Assembly (NCBI GenBank): GCA_945859605.1
Contig: OX243814.1
Location: 42,206,231 to 42,270,230 of the forward strand
Reading direction: 5' to 3'
From: Lumbricus rubellus
Lineage: Eukaryota; Annelida; Clitellata; Crassiclitellata; Lumbricidae
DNA length: 64,000 bases
Shown here one piece after another: positions 24,129-35,569 of this stretch. The translations under genes and the position numbers were made by a program. Each line of letters opens with the position of its first letter. The first letter of the stretch is position 1. Below the pieces are notes generated by a model that saw nothing but the letters and a program-made list of their open reading frames with translations, made no database searches and was not told where the DNA came from.

Positions 24129-24264
24129 ATGAAGACAATGAGCATTGTGTCAGTTAGTCCAATTATTGGATTATCTGACACTTGAAAAGGATGAGCTGTT
24201 AATAATTACATCCTTTTCAAATGTCAGATAATTCAATAATTGGACTAATGCTTATTGTCTTCAT
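24129..24264. repeat. 136-bp hairpin-forming inverted repeat
   Basis: ATGAAGACAATGAGCATT...CCAATTATTGGATTATCTGACA on the left is mirrored by ATTCAATAATTGGACTAATG...ATTGTCTTCAT on the right. The arms are about 55-66 bp around a short AT-rich loop, with one bulge. It could be a small MITE or a hairpin transcript. Confidence 0.7.
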
Positions 24265-24639
24265 GATAACGTTTAATTATTGAAACATTTTAGAATCTTC
24301 ATGATTTAAATTGTGTAGCATCGGTTCTATCTTCTATTCAAGGACGAATCTTACGAGCTTTGATGGATGCAAAATCCGCATTGATTGCACTGAAGTGAAG
24401 GCATAATTACAGCCTAATAGTCGGAATAGGCTACTCATCACAGAAGTGCTTCTACAACTGCACATTTTGTGTGCAGCTGCACTTTCTAAAAAGCCCTGGA
24501 GAATTAGTCAGTGACTAAGAGATACGACACCGTCATAAAATGCTTCCCCTGGCGACAGATTTCAATATTATTAGCCTATCCCATAATATTATAAGGAAAC
24601 CCCCTCTAGACTCTATGACGGCGTAATTGCTCAGTAGGT

Positions 24640-24645
24640 TATAAG
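24640..24645 (+). promoter_or_regulatory. candidate TATA-like box, lectin gene B
   Basis: TATAAG followed by AGTCAC, 179 bp before the start codon, within the same conserved block as in unit A (shared AAGAGTAGGCTG, AAGGTTGCTCGTCGAA and CCTTACAACTAGTTCTTT). Confidence 0.4.
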
Positions 24646-24818
24646 AGTCACTAAGAGTAGGCTGTGTTCATTGCAAGGTTGCTCGTCGAATAGACAACTA
24701 TAGACTACATCGTGGTGTTCGCTTCTGCCATCTATCGACGACTACATCCAGGCGACCACCATCCTTACAACTAGTTCTTTTTGAAGAGTTTCTTCAATTC
24801 TTCCATTCACGCTTCAAG

Positions 24819-24827
24819 ATGGGTGAG
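24819..24827 (+). CDS. gene B exon 1 (9-nt coding part, Met-Gly-Glu)
   Basis: ATGGGTGAG is followed by GTACGTACC. Its position relative to the conserved 5'UTR is the same as in gene A. Confidence 0.72.
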
Positions 24828-27800
24828 GTACGTACCTGCGACAGTTCTTGCTAGAGCCTACCTAGGCTGCTATTGCACAGATTCGCGCACCCACGCACAT
24901 AGTTATACCCGTAAACACATTTTTTTAATGCTTAGATCTATTTAATTAAATTTGAACCACTACTGGGTGGGCAAAAAAGTAATTTCCTGCGGTTTTTTGT
25001 CAATATCATAGACAGCAATATGACTTTTTAAATTCCAATTTTATGGGCTGCCTTTAAGGCAATTCATATCTACGTAGATTGGTCAAATTTCATCGAAATA
25101 CTGGAAACCGAACAAAAGATGTATAACTTGTAAAGAGCCCATCCACTGTTTTTGACGATCCAAAAACGCACCATGTAACGCGACAAAAAGTAAGAAAAAC
25201 AGATTCATCAAGTCACATCTCAAATAATTATTGTTATCAAATGAACTTGATATTGCCAGCTAATCATAATTGTTACTATTTAGAAAACAAGCATGTAGAC
25301 CTACCAACGTAGCTGCACATCAGTGACATCAGTTTGCAAGATGACTATGAAGTTGCAAATAAAAAAAATTTCATGTTCGACTTTTGCTATTAAAACTATA
25401 ACATTGAAACTTATGAGACATTAGAATGGTCAAGGCTTCTATGACAGTGAAAATGTGTATGAATATACATGTACACTGTGCCCCATAAAAAAACACACCA
25501 AAAAACTTCGTCATAAAACACATGTAAGTCTAATGTTAAATAAGAAAAAGTAATGTTTCATTTAAGAAGATGTTCGAAGTGATGTCCCTTCGCTTGAACG
25601 CAGGCTCTCAGCCTTGACCGCCACTGTTCAATAGCGTTGTCAATGACACGCTGCTCCAACTGTGCCCACACAACGATGAGGCGCTCCTTCAACTCGTTGA
25701 TGCCCCGTATTGCTGTCTGGTAGACGCGTTCCTGTATTAGACCCCAAATTCTGTAGTCAACGGGATTGAGGTCTGGTGAGTTTGCTGGCCAAGTTCCGGT
25801 CCAATGAAGCTTGGTGTTTCACGTCGCAACAACGCAATGGTGTCCTTTGCGCGATGTGCTGGGGCGCTGTCCTATAATAAGTTACTAATCTCTGTTTAAA
25901 TGTTTCCAAACACGCCTAGTCTGCATCACTGCCTCCAACAGCAACCACTTCTGTGAGTAAGTAAAATGTAAACTATTTTGTGGCAAAATTATTTGAGAAA
26001 CAACATACAAACTTTTATTACAATTGGCTTAGTTTTATAGAAGATTTTTGAAAAAGTTTTTTGGTGTGTTTTTTTATGGGGCACAGTGTATACTAAGATG
26101 CTTCATGAGCATGGTCTTGGAGCATACGCTATAAACACCACATACTCTCATCAACAGTGCATGAGGGAGGAGAAATTATGAGTTAATTTGACTCATTTGA
26201 GAGTTAAGAAATATTCGCAATTGTTAAACTGTAATTAATCACTTTGTGTAGGCCTACTATTATGAATGCATAATTGTCTGTTTGATATTCTCGGGATCAA
26301 TAAACAAGTTCAAGTTCAAGTAAAATGAGATTGGCTCAACGTCAATTATTGTATTAGATTGCTCTGGCTTCATTGAGAAGAACCAATAGCCCATAATCGG
26401 TTCTCGTACAAAATGGTAGCGGACAAAATGTTACGGGCAAAATTGTAAGGACAAAATGGTATTGGGACAAAATTTCTTAGGAGCACACTGATTTGTTGAG
26501 TTAAATTGGTCAGTTGTTATTCTTTTTCATCTTTCAGTATTACTTCATAAAGAGTCAACAGAATGGTCTTGTGCTGGATGTGGAACACAGTCAAAGGTTG
26601 CCCGGATCGCGGGTCAGTCCATGGAGAAAAAACGACTCAGATGCCCAGCAATGGCGTGATGACCATCAAACAGGAACCATCCGTACCAGGCTCAATGATT
26701 TTTGCATGGACATTGAAGGTAGGCATTCTACTTGGCTGTTAGATATTAAACGCACTTTTACTGTTGCTAATGTTATCAGTGAATTAGTAGTATGAACGAG
26801 CAGGAAGAACTTCATCATATCATCACATGTGAAAGCGCAGTCTGAGGCAATTCTGAAGGAATTCCTAAACTGGTTAACTACTAGTTCGTCTTGTTTTCGA
26901 CTTTTTGGTTGCCATTCGTGGAGCTATTCTTTCAATATATGTTAAGTAGCCTACTAGCTAAAGATATCACTATACTAAAATCCTTTACATTAGAACCTTA
27001 GTCCTTCCCGTGCAGCTCTGCACATCGGGAAACGCAGCTTCTCCACTCCACTAATGAGTTTTCTGCGTTGTTTCTGTTGCGCAAAGTGTTTTACCTGGGT
27101 GGGTTGCAAGCCCACCGCAGAATCCTCCTCCTTTATCCTGACTTGGGACAGGCACATGGCACCCCAAGAGGTGTCCTGTGGCGGAGTAAGAAAAAAGATT
27201 GTTAAAATAAACAAAATTAAGACGAAAATGAGAAATTAAGACGTTTCGTATATTTTCGGGGGCGGTGGAACATCTCAAGAAGTTGACGAAATCCAATAAT
27301 ATTTTACAACCAGGCTACTGTGCCCAGCACACCATGCGGATTCTGAAAATGTCAAGTTCATTTTTTCACTCAACCCTACATTCTATATCACCAAATAACT
27401 AGCGTAGTAATCACTGATCAGTTTCTATATTGAATCCTTAAACAGGTAACCAACTTGTTATCAGCCCATACCAGGAGGGTAAGGCCAACCAACAGTGGGA
27501 ACGTGATGGAAACAAGATCCGCAACCGGGTCGAGAGGAACTTGGTTCTTGACATGTCTGGTAAGCAAACGAGAGAAAACCAATATCAGCTAATTATAATA
27601 ATTACAATATTATTGTGTCGGAATTATTGGTATTATAATTAAACAGCATTCTAAACTATTTTACAGTTTCATTTCAAAATAGCCTATGCAGAATATTTAA
27701 TTTTAATACTTTATGTGTTACAAATTTAGTTTCCTGTTGTGTTTAGCATGATAATTATCAGCTTTAAAGTAAGTTTAAACGTTTATGGAAACATTAACTT

Positions 27801-29635
27801 TTTGTTGAAGCTACCAAAAGTTGGCCTGGATAGGCTATATAAAGAAATCAAGTATCGTAACGTCTTCTTGTAGGATGTCTTGGAAACCACAAAATAATGA
27901 TAACTGAAATTAGCTATCATCCAACCAAAAATGTTTGAGTTGATGATGATTTGACATATGAACTAAAAAATACGACATCAATAATAAGAAGGATGAAAGT
28001 CATGAAACTTGGTCAATCGTCCAAATACGGTTGCACTTCTAAGGCCTTATTGACGTAGGCCTACTCAGTGTTGCCACTTTTCAGAGATAAACCCAGATTT
28101 CCCTCTGAAGGAAACCCAGGAAAACTCAGGCTATTTATATAAACAATTTTAGATCACCTTCGTTTAAATTAAGTTGAATTTTCTCTTGTTCGGATGAGGG
28201 TTAACAACAAATGTTCGTCAAATGAGTCGAATCAAGTGTAGTTAACCTACAACTTTAAAAAATGTAAATTGTCAGAGACTTACGCTGAAGCGATATGTCA
28301 AGCCTACAAGAAATGGCAAACATACAACACGTGGGGCTTACGTTTACGAAGTTTGAGAGTTTTCCGAAGTTTTTTGCCAAATGTTCTTAAAATACCAACT
28401 AGACCACTTCCCAGAGAATTGACCTCAACCTATGAACATGTTAGAGAGCAGCGACTTTATTTACATCGAGAATTTCGAGATGTCAAAACGACATTTATAA
28501 TTACTGGTTGTATCCAACTGTACATAAAATATAAGTAAGTAGCCTAAGTATGTATGTAAGTATATGAATAGCCAAACATTGGTTTACAGAAAATAATTAC
28601 GCATTATAAAGCAAACTTGTTTTTAAAAAGACGTTTTCTTCATCATGTTGCTAGCACTTGCTTCTAGGTCCACTACATAGGCTACATGTAATACTTGCTT
28701 ATTCATTGTTTACAGAGAAAAAAGAGAGATCGGCAGTGTATCCCTATCAGGAGCACGGTAGAGAGAATCAGTGCTGGACTTACGAGCTGGCTTAAAAGGT
28801 ATGGTACACAGTCATGCTTCGATGTGCTAAGCCGTCAATGGTATTAAGAATAATATTTTTTACACAGAACATCAGGAATATCCAAGATTTAAGTTCGTCA
28901 ATTGAACAATAAGGCCCACGCTCAGGGCCGGATTTACATGTAATCCAACTAAGCAACTGCTTAGGGCCTCCGAAATCTGGGGGGGGCCTCCAAAAGTGAG
29001 CTAAAGAAAAACAATTCAGTGGTTCGTAAATTGCAACTCATAAATATTGACAATAATTTGTACAGGATAGCAAATATAAATAACATGAGACATTCAATTT
29101 TGATTCAATTATAATAATTTTAGGCCTATATAAACTTTTAGTTAATTAGATGCTAGCCATGTGGTCCCTACTGTCCTTCAACTTAGAAAAGTGGCCCTCG
29201 CGTCCTCCAACTTATAAAAGTGGCCCTGAAGTCAAAAACGGTTGGCAACCACTGCGTTTGAAACTAACAGTAGTTGGTCAAACATGGATTATTAATTAGC
29301 GCAATATGCATTACTATTAGGAATATACTTAGATCTAGCAATATGCATTTTGTCTGTTTTTATCTTTAAGTGGGCCTCATAATTGAAATTGCTTAGGGCC
29401 TCACTCTGCTCAAATCCGACCCTGCCCACGCTTCAATTTATAAACAAAAGCAAGTTCGTTTACAAATTTGGATTAACAATTAGGTCTATGATTCATTTGC
29501 AAAACATACAACAAGGTTGTTTATTTATTTAACTGCATAACAGTACCTTTGTTGACATGAAATTAAACACTATAAAGCACTCGTGTCAAAATCATTTTTC
29601 TCGTTAGGTTTCAACTACTACAACTACTGCTACTG

Positions 29636-29670
<35 letters not shown>

Positions 29671-29738
29671 GCTGCTGCTGCTACTACTACTACAGCTACT
29701 ACTACTACTACTGGTGCTGCTGCTGCTACTACTACAAT

Positions 29739-29777
<39 letters not shown>

Positions 29778-29916
29778 CAGTGCTTCTACAACTACTACTA
29801 TTACACTATTTGTTTATTTATTGCTTACAGAAAAGGATCCAGCACCAGCAGCGAGAGTGGGAATCCATTCTGTACACTATCAACCGTGCCAAGGCTGGAC
29901 TTTCGAACTAGCTTAG
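24819..29916 (+). CDS. lectin gene B: beta-trefoil R-type lectin with two alternative last exons
   Basis: Exons 24819-24827, 26538-26718 and 27446-27559 join either to 28716-28795 (form a, 127 residues) or to 29831-29916 (form b, 129 residues); both keep phase 1 and end in a stop. Three QxW motifs are present: QQW, QQW, then QCW (form a) or QGW (form b). The sugar-loop Asp is present in all three lobes (VLDVE, CMDIE, VLDMS), unlike gene A, so gene B looks the better candidate for three working sites. No signal peptide is visible. Form b could instead be a leftover duplicate exon, but its intact frame, acceptor and stop argue it is usable. Confidence 0.8.
24964..25010 (+). mobile_element. orphan mariner-like terminal repeat
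   Basis: TACTGGGTGGGCAAAAAAGT resembles mariner ends in composition and in the preceding TA. No matching right end was found, so it is a fragment at best. Confidence 0.35.
25472..26090 (-). mobile_element. mariner deletion derivative (615 bp between TA duplications)
   Basis: Terminal repeats CACTGTGCCCCATAAAAAAA and their inverse (at least 35 bp matching) are flanked by TA. The element sits in intron 1 of gene B and contains only the C-terminal part of a transposase on the minus strand, so it cannot move itself. The corresponding intron of gene A lacks it. Confidence 0.9.
25558..25871 (-). pseudogene. mariner transposase C-terminus (DD37D type), frameshifted
   Basis: Minus strand: DSAPAHRAKDTIALLRRE supplies the second catalytic Asp. 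After a one-base frameshift, WPANSPDLNPVDYRIWG supplies the third, 37 residues on if the shift is ignored, as in the DD37D (maT) group. The frame then runs to a natural stop. The N-terminal DNA-binding half and first Asp are deleted. Confidence 0.85.
26280..26330 (+). mobile_element. possible LINE 3' terminus
   Basis: ATTCTCGGGATCAATAAAC followed by (AAGTTC)n has the form of a LINE 3' end with polyadenylation-like signal and hexamer tail. Confidence 0.4.
26405..26485 (+). repeat. ~15-bp GACAAAATGGTA tandem repeat
   Basis: Five imperfect copies of GGACAAAATGGTA-like units lie about 55 bp upstream of gene B exon 2. There is no counterpart in gene A. Confidence 0.6.
26538..26718 (+). CDS. gene B exon 2 (lobe alpha, start of lobe beta)
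   Basis: 181 nt with strong acceptor TTCATCTTTCAG and donor GTAGGC, phases 0 to 1. It encodes YYFIKSQQNGLVLDVE, the QQW core and NDFCMDIE. Two codons shorter than in gene A at the 5' end. Confidence 0.82.
27000..27230 (-). other. GC-richer block, unidentified repeat candidate
   Basis: In intron 2 of gene B a GC-rich stretch contains CTTGGGACAGGCACATGG and GGGTTGCAAGCCCACC, unlike the surrounding AT-rich intron and absent from gene A's intron. Composition suggests an inserted element, but no ends were found. Confidence 0.3.
27446..27559 (+). CDS. gene B exon 3 (symmetrical phase 1-1 exon)
   Basis: 114 nt, acceptor CTTAAACAG and donor GTAAGC. It carries ISPYQEGKANQQWER and ERNLVLDMS. Same length and phases as in gene A. 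Confidence 0.82.
28716..28795 (+). CDS. gene B exon 4a (lobe gamma, variant a)
   Basis: The acceptor is CATTGTTTACAG. The product ends VYPYQEHGRENQCWTYELA then TAA. The core resembles lobe beta (YPYQE) more than exon 4b does. Sequence after the stop aligns with the 3' flanks of gene A and of exon 4b. Confidence 0.8.
28923..29424. mobile_element. 502-bp hAT-type MITE between exons 4a and 4b
   Basis: Termini CAGGGCCGGATTTAC and AAATCCGACCCTG are flanked by the 8-bp duplication CCCACGCT (28915-28922 and 29425-29432). Subterminal GCTTAGGGCCTC repeats occur at both ends. The aligned site in unit A (near 9778) reads straight through, so it is an empty site. Confidence 0.88.
29150..29272. mobile_element. 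decayed relative of the CAGTGGTTCCCAACC hAT MITE
   Basis: AAAGTGGCCCTCGCGTCCTC and GGTTGGCAACCACTGCG recall the right half of the element at 8832-9180. It is nested in the 502-bp MITE. Confidence 0.5.
29612..29812. repeat. (ACT)n/(GCT)n microsatellite just before exon 4b
   Basis: ACT units with GCT and ACA interruptions end about 18 bp before the exon 4b acceptor. Confidence 0.95.
29831..29916 (+). CDS. gene B exon 4b (lobe gamma, variant b)
   Basis: The acceptor is TTATTGCTTACAG. It reads EKDPAPAARVGIHSVHY, then the core CQGWTFELA and TAG. It aligns with gene A exon 4 (KDP, ARV, HY). QxW is kept but the conserved Asn before it is Cys and the x residue is Gly. Confidence 0.68.
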
Positions 29917-30242
29917 TAGAATTCGTATGATCAGTGGTTCGAATAATAATGATTAATTATGATAATTATTATACACTGAACAACATGAATATCCGAATAT
30001 TCCGGATTGAAGTTCGCTAATTGAACAATAATTGCGCTTCATTTTAAAAAGTACCATATGCAATTTTTATATTATGTTTGCATGGATTAATAATAGCAAA
30101 AATACACATTAGCACAGATTTATTATCATTTTAATTGACGCTTTAGGCCCATAATAATTATACACTGAAGCTGTTACAAACTGTAGACATATTAAGCCTA
30201 ATGCTGAGTAAGATACTGGAAATGGCATTGTTTATTCAAATG

Positions 30243-30248
30243 AATAAA
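30243..30248 (+). terminator. candidate polyadenylation signal, gene B
   Basis: AATAAA 327 bp after exon 4b, aligned with the AATAAA at 9998-10003 of gene A. Another AATAAA lies at 30315-30320 without a counterpart. Confidence 0.35.
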
Positions 30249-30502
30249 TTGTGTTAGCAAGACTTTTGAGAATGTTGATTTAAATTTTTTGTTTCAATTG
30301 CAACTGCCCAGAACAATAAACTAAATGAATTGGGGTAGATAACGATAAGTTTACAGATGGAGCAAGAGAGAAGCACAGAGAGGAATTATTATACTTGTCT
30401 TGCAAGTGTGGTCATTTCAAGGGTGAGACATGGACTCGAGATTTTACATACACTGTATAGGCTAGCCTTGTTTGAGTTGCTTCTTGGGGTCCCAATACCT
30501 TG

Positions 30503-30728
30503 TAGGGCGATGTGGTTTAGTGGGTATGTTCGTCGCCTTGCGGTCGAAGGGTTGCAGGTACAAATCCACCTTAAGCCACCGCTTAAGGACCTTAGGCAAG
30601 TCCTTCACCTGAAACTGCTTAGCACTTCGGCTTGAAACTCCGGTGCAGTGTCCGCGCTGTAGTCGGGAGCGCCTTTGAGTAGCGGTTGATAGCTGGAAGA
30701 GGCGCTATAACAAGTGCGCGTACAAATA
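30503..30728 (+). mobile_element. tRNA-derived SINE, family 1, copy 2
   Basis: GGGCGATG, A-box TGGTTTAGTGG (30513-30523), B-box GGTACAAATCC (30557-30567), the shared body AAGTCCTTCACCTG, and 3' end AGGCGCTATAACAAGTG. The B-box has lost the canonical TTCG, so it is likely inactive. Not at the same place as copy 1, so inserted independently. Confidence 0.75.
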
Positions 30729-31039
30729 AAGATGAATATAGGCCTATCAATGGCAACCTATTCGGGTATGCCGAGGCAAGGAAATACAAAATCGAATATA
30801 CCTCACACATGCACACAAGCAAAGACACACAAAGTCGACTCCCAGAGAGATTGCCGCTCTTCCTTATGACCACGGATTCCTCTAAAGATCTAATCAATCA
30901 TTCTTAAAACCTCTGGTGTAATAAATTTGTCATGAACCTTGTTGTTTGACAGTTCCAGGATCATTGTAAAAATATAAATACGACATGTGCGAGGTTCAAA
31001 AAATCCTAAAACGTTCTCCGTTAGTTGAAGTCTTGAACA

Positions 31040-31345
31040 TGCGTTGATTTGGCCAAACCAAACGCGTCCAATATCCGAGATGCTTAGACATAGACATTAT
31101 TTTTGTTGATCCCAACAATTCAATTGTACATGTAGGCCTTAGCCTAACAAAGTATAAACATAATCAGCAATACGCAAATACTCAAAGTTAATGAGTGTTT
31201 TATCGTCGGACAGCTCTTGAAACAGGTGAAGAGATGTCAGGAAATTAGCTTATAAGCGCTGATTTGGCCAAGCCAAACACAATGCACATTTCGGAGATGT
31301 TTGGAGTTTTTATCATCGGACAGCTCTTGAAATATATAAGAGGCA
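31040..31345 (+). repeat. local duplication inside the conserved 3' block of unit B
   Basis: GATTTGGCCAA...CCAAAC, an ATTTCGGAGATG-type segment and ATCGGACAGCTCTTGAAA occur twice (about 31045-31225 and 31260-31345). Unit A has only one match, near 18480. Confidence 0.55.
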
Positions 31346-32091
31346 AGATCTTATCAGGAGTTTACCTAATGAGATATGGGTCTGAAAAGAAGTTTCATAT
31401 AATTATTATTTTTAATATACGGTTTCAATTAGATAATTGTTTTGCATGGTTCACCCATAATGAGAGTATATGACCAGAGTCGCAAGCCAATTATTGTAAC
31501 TGTAACACATGGTACCTTTCCATCACACGTTGGCCGTAATAGTCAATAGGACTACCACAAACCATGCATTGTCAGCCGTAGAAAAGCTACTGACCTACAA
31601 GAAGAGCAACACACAAGGTTGAGAGGTTTAATCAATAAATCTTCATTTAGAAAATGAAAATTAACTTAATTACAGGCTAATCAATGACAATTAGAACAAG
31701 AAATAGGCAACGAGAGAAGCGAATGGTTGAAATCAATTACACTTTTTACTACATGACTTCAAAAGCCATTAGGCTTTCAAACCTATGTGAACTTACTGCT
31801 GGGCTATCTCTGGATGTACCTGGCAGCCTAAATGTACGCTGGTTCTTGTGCACATACGATTCTGGGACAATGTCATCGAGTGGCTGTGCATCACTTGCTT
31901 TTAGATGTGAACACTGAACACAATGGTTTAATTCAAACGAACTTTGTCAAAGTGTTTGGAATTGGAGAATGTGGTTAAACCAACCGTGCGACCCATTTTG
32001 TCTTAAAAGCCAGGGTTTGATTCAAAGGGAGCGGGGTTCAACTCAGCAACCCCAGTGAATAATGATGCTGCTACTGCAGATAATGACGCAC

Positions 32092-32159
<68 letters not shown>

Positions 32160-32356
32160 GTGATGGTGGATTGGTGGTGGTGGTTGTGGTGGTGATGGTG
32201 GTGGTGGTGGTGGTGATGATGATGATGGTCATGACGAAGACGACTACGATGACGACGACAATGATGATGATAATGATGATGATGATGATGACGACGACGA
32301 CGACGACGACGATGATGATGATGATAATGATGATGATGTGGTGGTGGTGGTGGTGA
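32092..32356. repeat. (GAT)n/(GGT)n/(GAC)n microsatellite
   Basis: Trinucleotide array with changing third unit; His-, Ile- and Met-rich frames are artefacts of it. Confidence 0.95.
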
Positions 32357-32947
32357 AGTGGACATTTGACACTGAAAGCGGAACACCTAACGATGCAGAA
32401 ATCAATGAATTGATTAAGAAATGTGGGTCTGCAGCGCTGCTTACGTATGGACGTCATGTGTACACACTGACTGCACGACGAGGTATCCGTTGTACTGAGT
32501 GTATAATAATTGTATAGTATAATGCTGCATAGTATACTGTATACTATACATGGCGCATGTATGTATGTCAGGTGCGTGGGTGTTCATTCGGTTCAAAACA
32601 AAAACGATTGAAACACTGTATCGCTCTCGCACTTCGCCCACTCATTTGCACTCGTCTAAACAATGTCTGTTTAATCGAGAAACTTCTGTGGCTATTATAC
32701 ACCATGCACTGGCAGGTGCATGTTCTGCCACCTCTGTATTTATTGATATTTAATTATATTTATTGATTTAAATATTTATTGATATTATTAATAACACAAC
32801 TTTTAACCGTTTCTTTTTTATCAAAAAACACAGGCAATTCAGTAGGCAGAAACAAATTGGGCTACCAAAATGAACCTTTGTCATGATCTAGTTTCCTTCT
32901 ATTTTTCTTCTCCCCGAATGTTTTTTGACTGTTGTTGTTGGCGTTTG

Positions 32948-33030
32948 CGATGATGATGATGGGGATGATCGCGACAACGACGTCGCCGCCGACGATGATG
33001 ATAGTGACGGTGTCATTGCCATAGTCAATG
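32948..33030. other. GAC/GAT-rich block shared with unit A
   Basis: GATCGCGACAACGACGTC...GTGACGGTGTCATTGCCAT is the counterpart of 20300-20365 in unit A and marks the far end of the duplication. Confidence 0.5.
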
Positions 33031-33074
33031 ATACTTTTTGCTCGTGTTGATGATATATTGTTGCACGGATGTTG

Positions 33075-33262
33075 ATGATGATGCTATTGGTATCGATGAT
33101 GGTGTTAATGATGATGCTTTTGTTATCGATGATGATGTTAATGATGATGCTATTGTTATCGATGATGATGTTAATGATGATGCTATTGTTATCGATGATG
33201 ATGTTGATGATGATCTATTGTTATCGATGATGACGATGTTAATGATGATGTCATTGTTGCTG
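33075..33262 (+). repeat. 33-bp GAT-rich minisatellite
   Basis: About five units of GATGATGATGTTAATGATGATGC plus TATTGTTATC. The period of 33 keeps an open frame repeating DDDVNDDAIVI. No start context or flanking gene supports a protein. Confidence 0.75.
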
Positions 33263-35569
33263 CTAACGCCATTATTACAGTAGGCTACTGTTGATCACGT
33301 GGCATAAATGCGCTGCTATGTACGAATGATAATTTTAGCAGACATTTGAAGCAGTTGGGAATATTTATGTATTATAAATCAGTGTCTGATGTCTTGAGAC
33401 CTTGCTTTCAAGAGTGTGACTGATTGAAGGTCAATGCGTGCAAGCAACTCTTCAGCTGCACGACTCACAGGGACACGGAGGAGCGAGGAAGATGAGGAAG
33501 ACAAGTAGAAAGAGCCGAAAAGGGAGGACATGAGGGAGAGAGAGGAGAGAGGGAAGGAGGGAGTGGATGGGAGAAGAGTGGAGATGTTTCGTCGATCAGT
33601 TTTCACCGGAAGCGAATGATGTCGACACAGACTGCGGCGGTCGATTGCGCAGACTCAAGTATCACGTGTTCATCCGGCGATGTATTGATTGAAGGGAAGA
33701 GGACGATGACGAAGAAGAGGAGGGAAGACATTTATGAGGAGGAAAATGCAGGAGAAGGATGATGAGTGGGTGAGTTAGTGTGTAATTGAGTGAGTGAGAG
33801 CGAAAAAGAAAGAAAGAGAGAGTAAGAAAGGAAAGGAAAAATAGCAGGAGGAGGCAGAGGAGGAGGACTGAGAATGTGACGGAAAGGGAAAAGGAATGAG
33901 GAGAGAAAAAAGCCAGAAAGAAGGAAAAAAGAGAATGCGGATGGCACGCATTCAGGGAACGAGTGGGAAGTCAAGCGCCAAGAAGAAAAGGAATTGGCAA
34001 AGAAGTAACAGAAGACGCTTGAAGAGATGAGAGAGTGACAGAGACAAAGAGAGACAGAGACAGACAAAGACAGACAAAGACAGACAGAGACAAGCACACA
34101 CTCAGATACAGAGAAGCTTGGCGAATCCGATATCCTTGTCGTCATCGACTGGAAGAAAGCCATGCTGAAAGGTACTTGAAAGGCGCTATATAAATATAGA
34201 TACGCTTGTGACGCATGGATCGACCATATAGAGACGAGAAGTATTGGAGTAACCCCTCAACCTCGCATTGAGGCCACCGATACCTCGCAACAGATATAGT
34301 GCTACTTAACGGTTGTTTAAGGCTTGGATTCCACTACCACTGTGGACTCTGGATATGCTGCACGCGTTCTGCAACAGAACAATCAGTTCATTTGCAACAG
34401 TTCAGATGAAGAAAGACTGTCATGTTCATTGTTCAGTGCAGTATATATATGAGACCAACTGAATGATTGACACTGGACAATTTAAGGCACAGTGAGCGCC
34501 AACTGAGAACCAAGACAGTGTTACAGTAGACCACGTGTGCGTGGTCTAAAGTAAAGTTTAGCTTACAACTATGGAAATAATCGTGTTCAGCTACTGCAGA
34601 GTAGCAGTCAAGTTCAAGCGATTAATGAATGGTAGACCAAGGAACAGCTGCTGCAGTGCTACAATCTCAGATATCCCTGCAATCACGGTGTGAAGGCTTA
34701 ACACCCAGCAACAACAGAGGTTAGTCGCTCACGCATACACGTGTAGGGCCTACTATAATTATCACTTCTGATCATCCGCCAACCTGTAAGCCTACTAAGA
34801 TCACCTGCAGGTGTCTTTTATGGTTCTTCTTTGTGTTGCGCTATAATTTCTAACAAGTAATTTCGCTTCATAGTTCCTGTATCATTTCTGTGATATTTTG
34901 TTCAAAGCGATTTTGCCAACTATGACATTTTTGGCCATTGTTGAGATCAGGATATTTTTGAAAGCGTGTTATAATTATACAGACGTCAGTAACTGATCAA
35001 GTGATCATTATTTCGGTGACTTTCACAGTTTGTGCTCTAATAATACTGCACCGTTTCCCACGCAATTGTACAAGACCCAATTTCTCGACTGAATTTTCAA
35101 AGAAGTCGCTAAAGAAATTATTTAGGCCTACATATCAACTACGCAAATAATCTGGAATGGCTACAATTGTTCAGATTTCATTCTATTATCTTCTGGTACT
35201 ATATCTTTTATTTCTCACCGTCGATCCTACTTTTCCGTCTTCCTTTCAACTCCTTCGCAGTCTTTCTTTCACTCCGGCGTTTTCTCTTTTCGCTTTTGTT
35301 CGTTTTCTCCTCCTCCAACTTCTAATTAGTAGCCTATTCTTTGTCAGTTAGATTTTGTTGGCCTAGATACTCATTTGCCTCCGTGACCTGTCTTTTGTGA
35401 GTAGGTCTACAATAGACACTACATTAGACCTACTTAGTATAGGCCTAATTACAGGAACAGAAACAGAAGGTTTAGTGAGATGATAAGCAAGAGACAAATT
35501 AGGGTTGAAATTAATTAGACTAATTATGATACTGGACACTAAGACAGGCTTCCCATAAACCCTACTCAC
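33263..35569. other. no gene; purine-rich low complexity and one element tail
   Basis: 33475-34110 is GA-rich (GAGGAAG, GACAGA) without a stable period. GGCGCTATATAAATATAG at about 34172-34190 is a LINE/SINE-type tail. A near-perfect hairpin AGACCACG-TGTG-CGTGGTCT lies at 34528-34547. The remainder is AT-rich and featureless to me. Confidence 0.45.

Larger units (their letters stand above)
24612..33030 (+). repeat. segmental duplication unit B (lectin unit)
   Basis: Partner of unit A, more compact. It carries promoter block, exons 1-3, two alternative last exons, and the conserved downstream blocks in the same order and orientation. The duplication is therefore tandem and direct, with about 4.2 kb of spacer between units. 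Confidence 0.8.

Noticed and set aside
33075..33262. Acidic repeat protein (DDDVNDDAIVI)
   Set aside because: 33-bp minisatellite keeps the frame open by its length; no supporting start, stop context or homologue.
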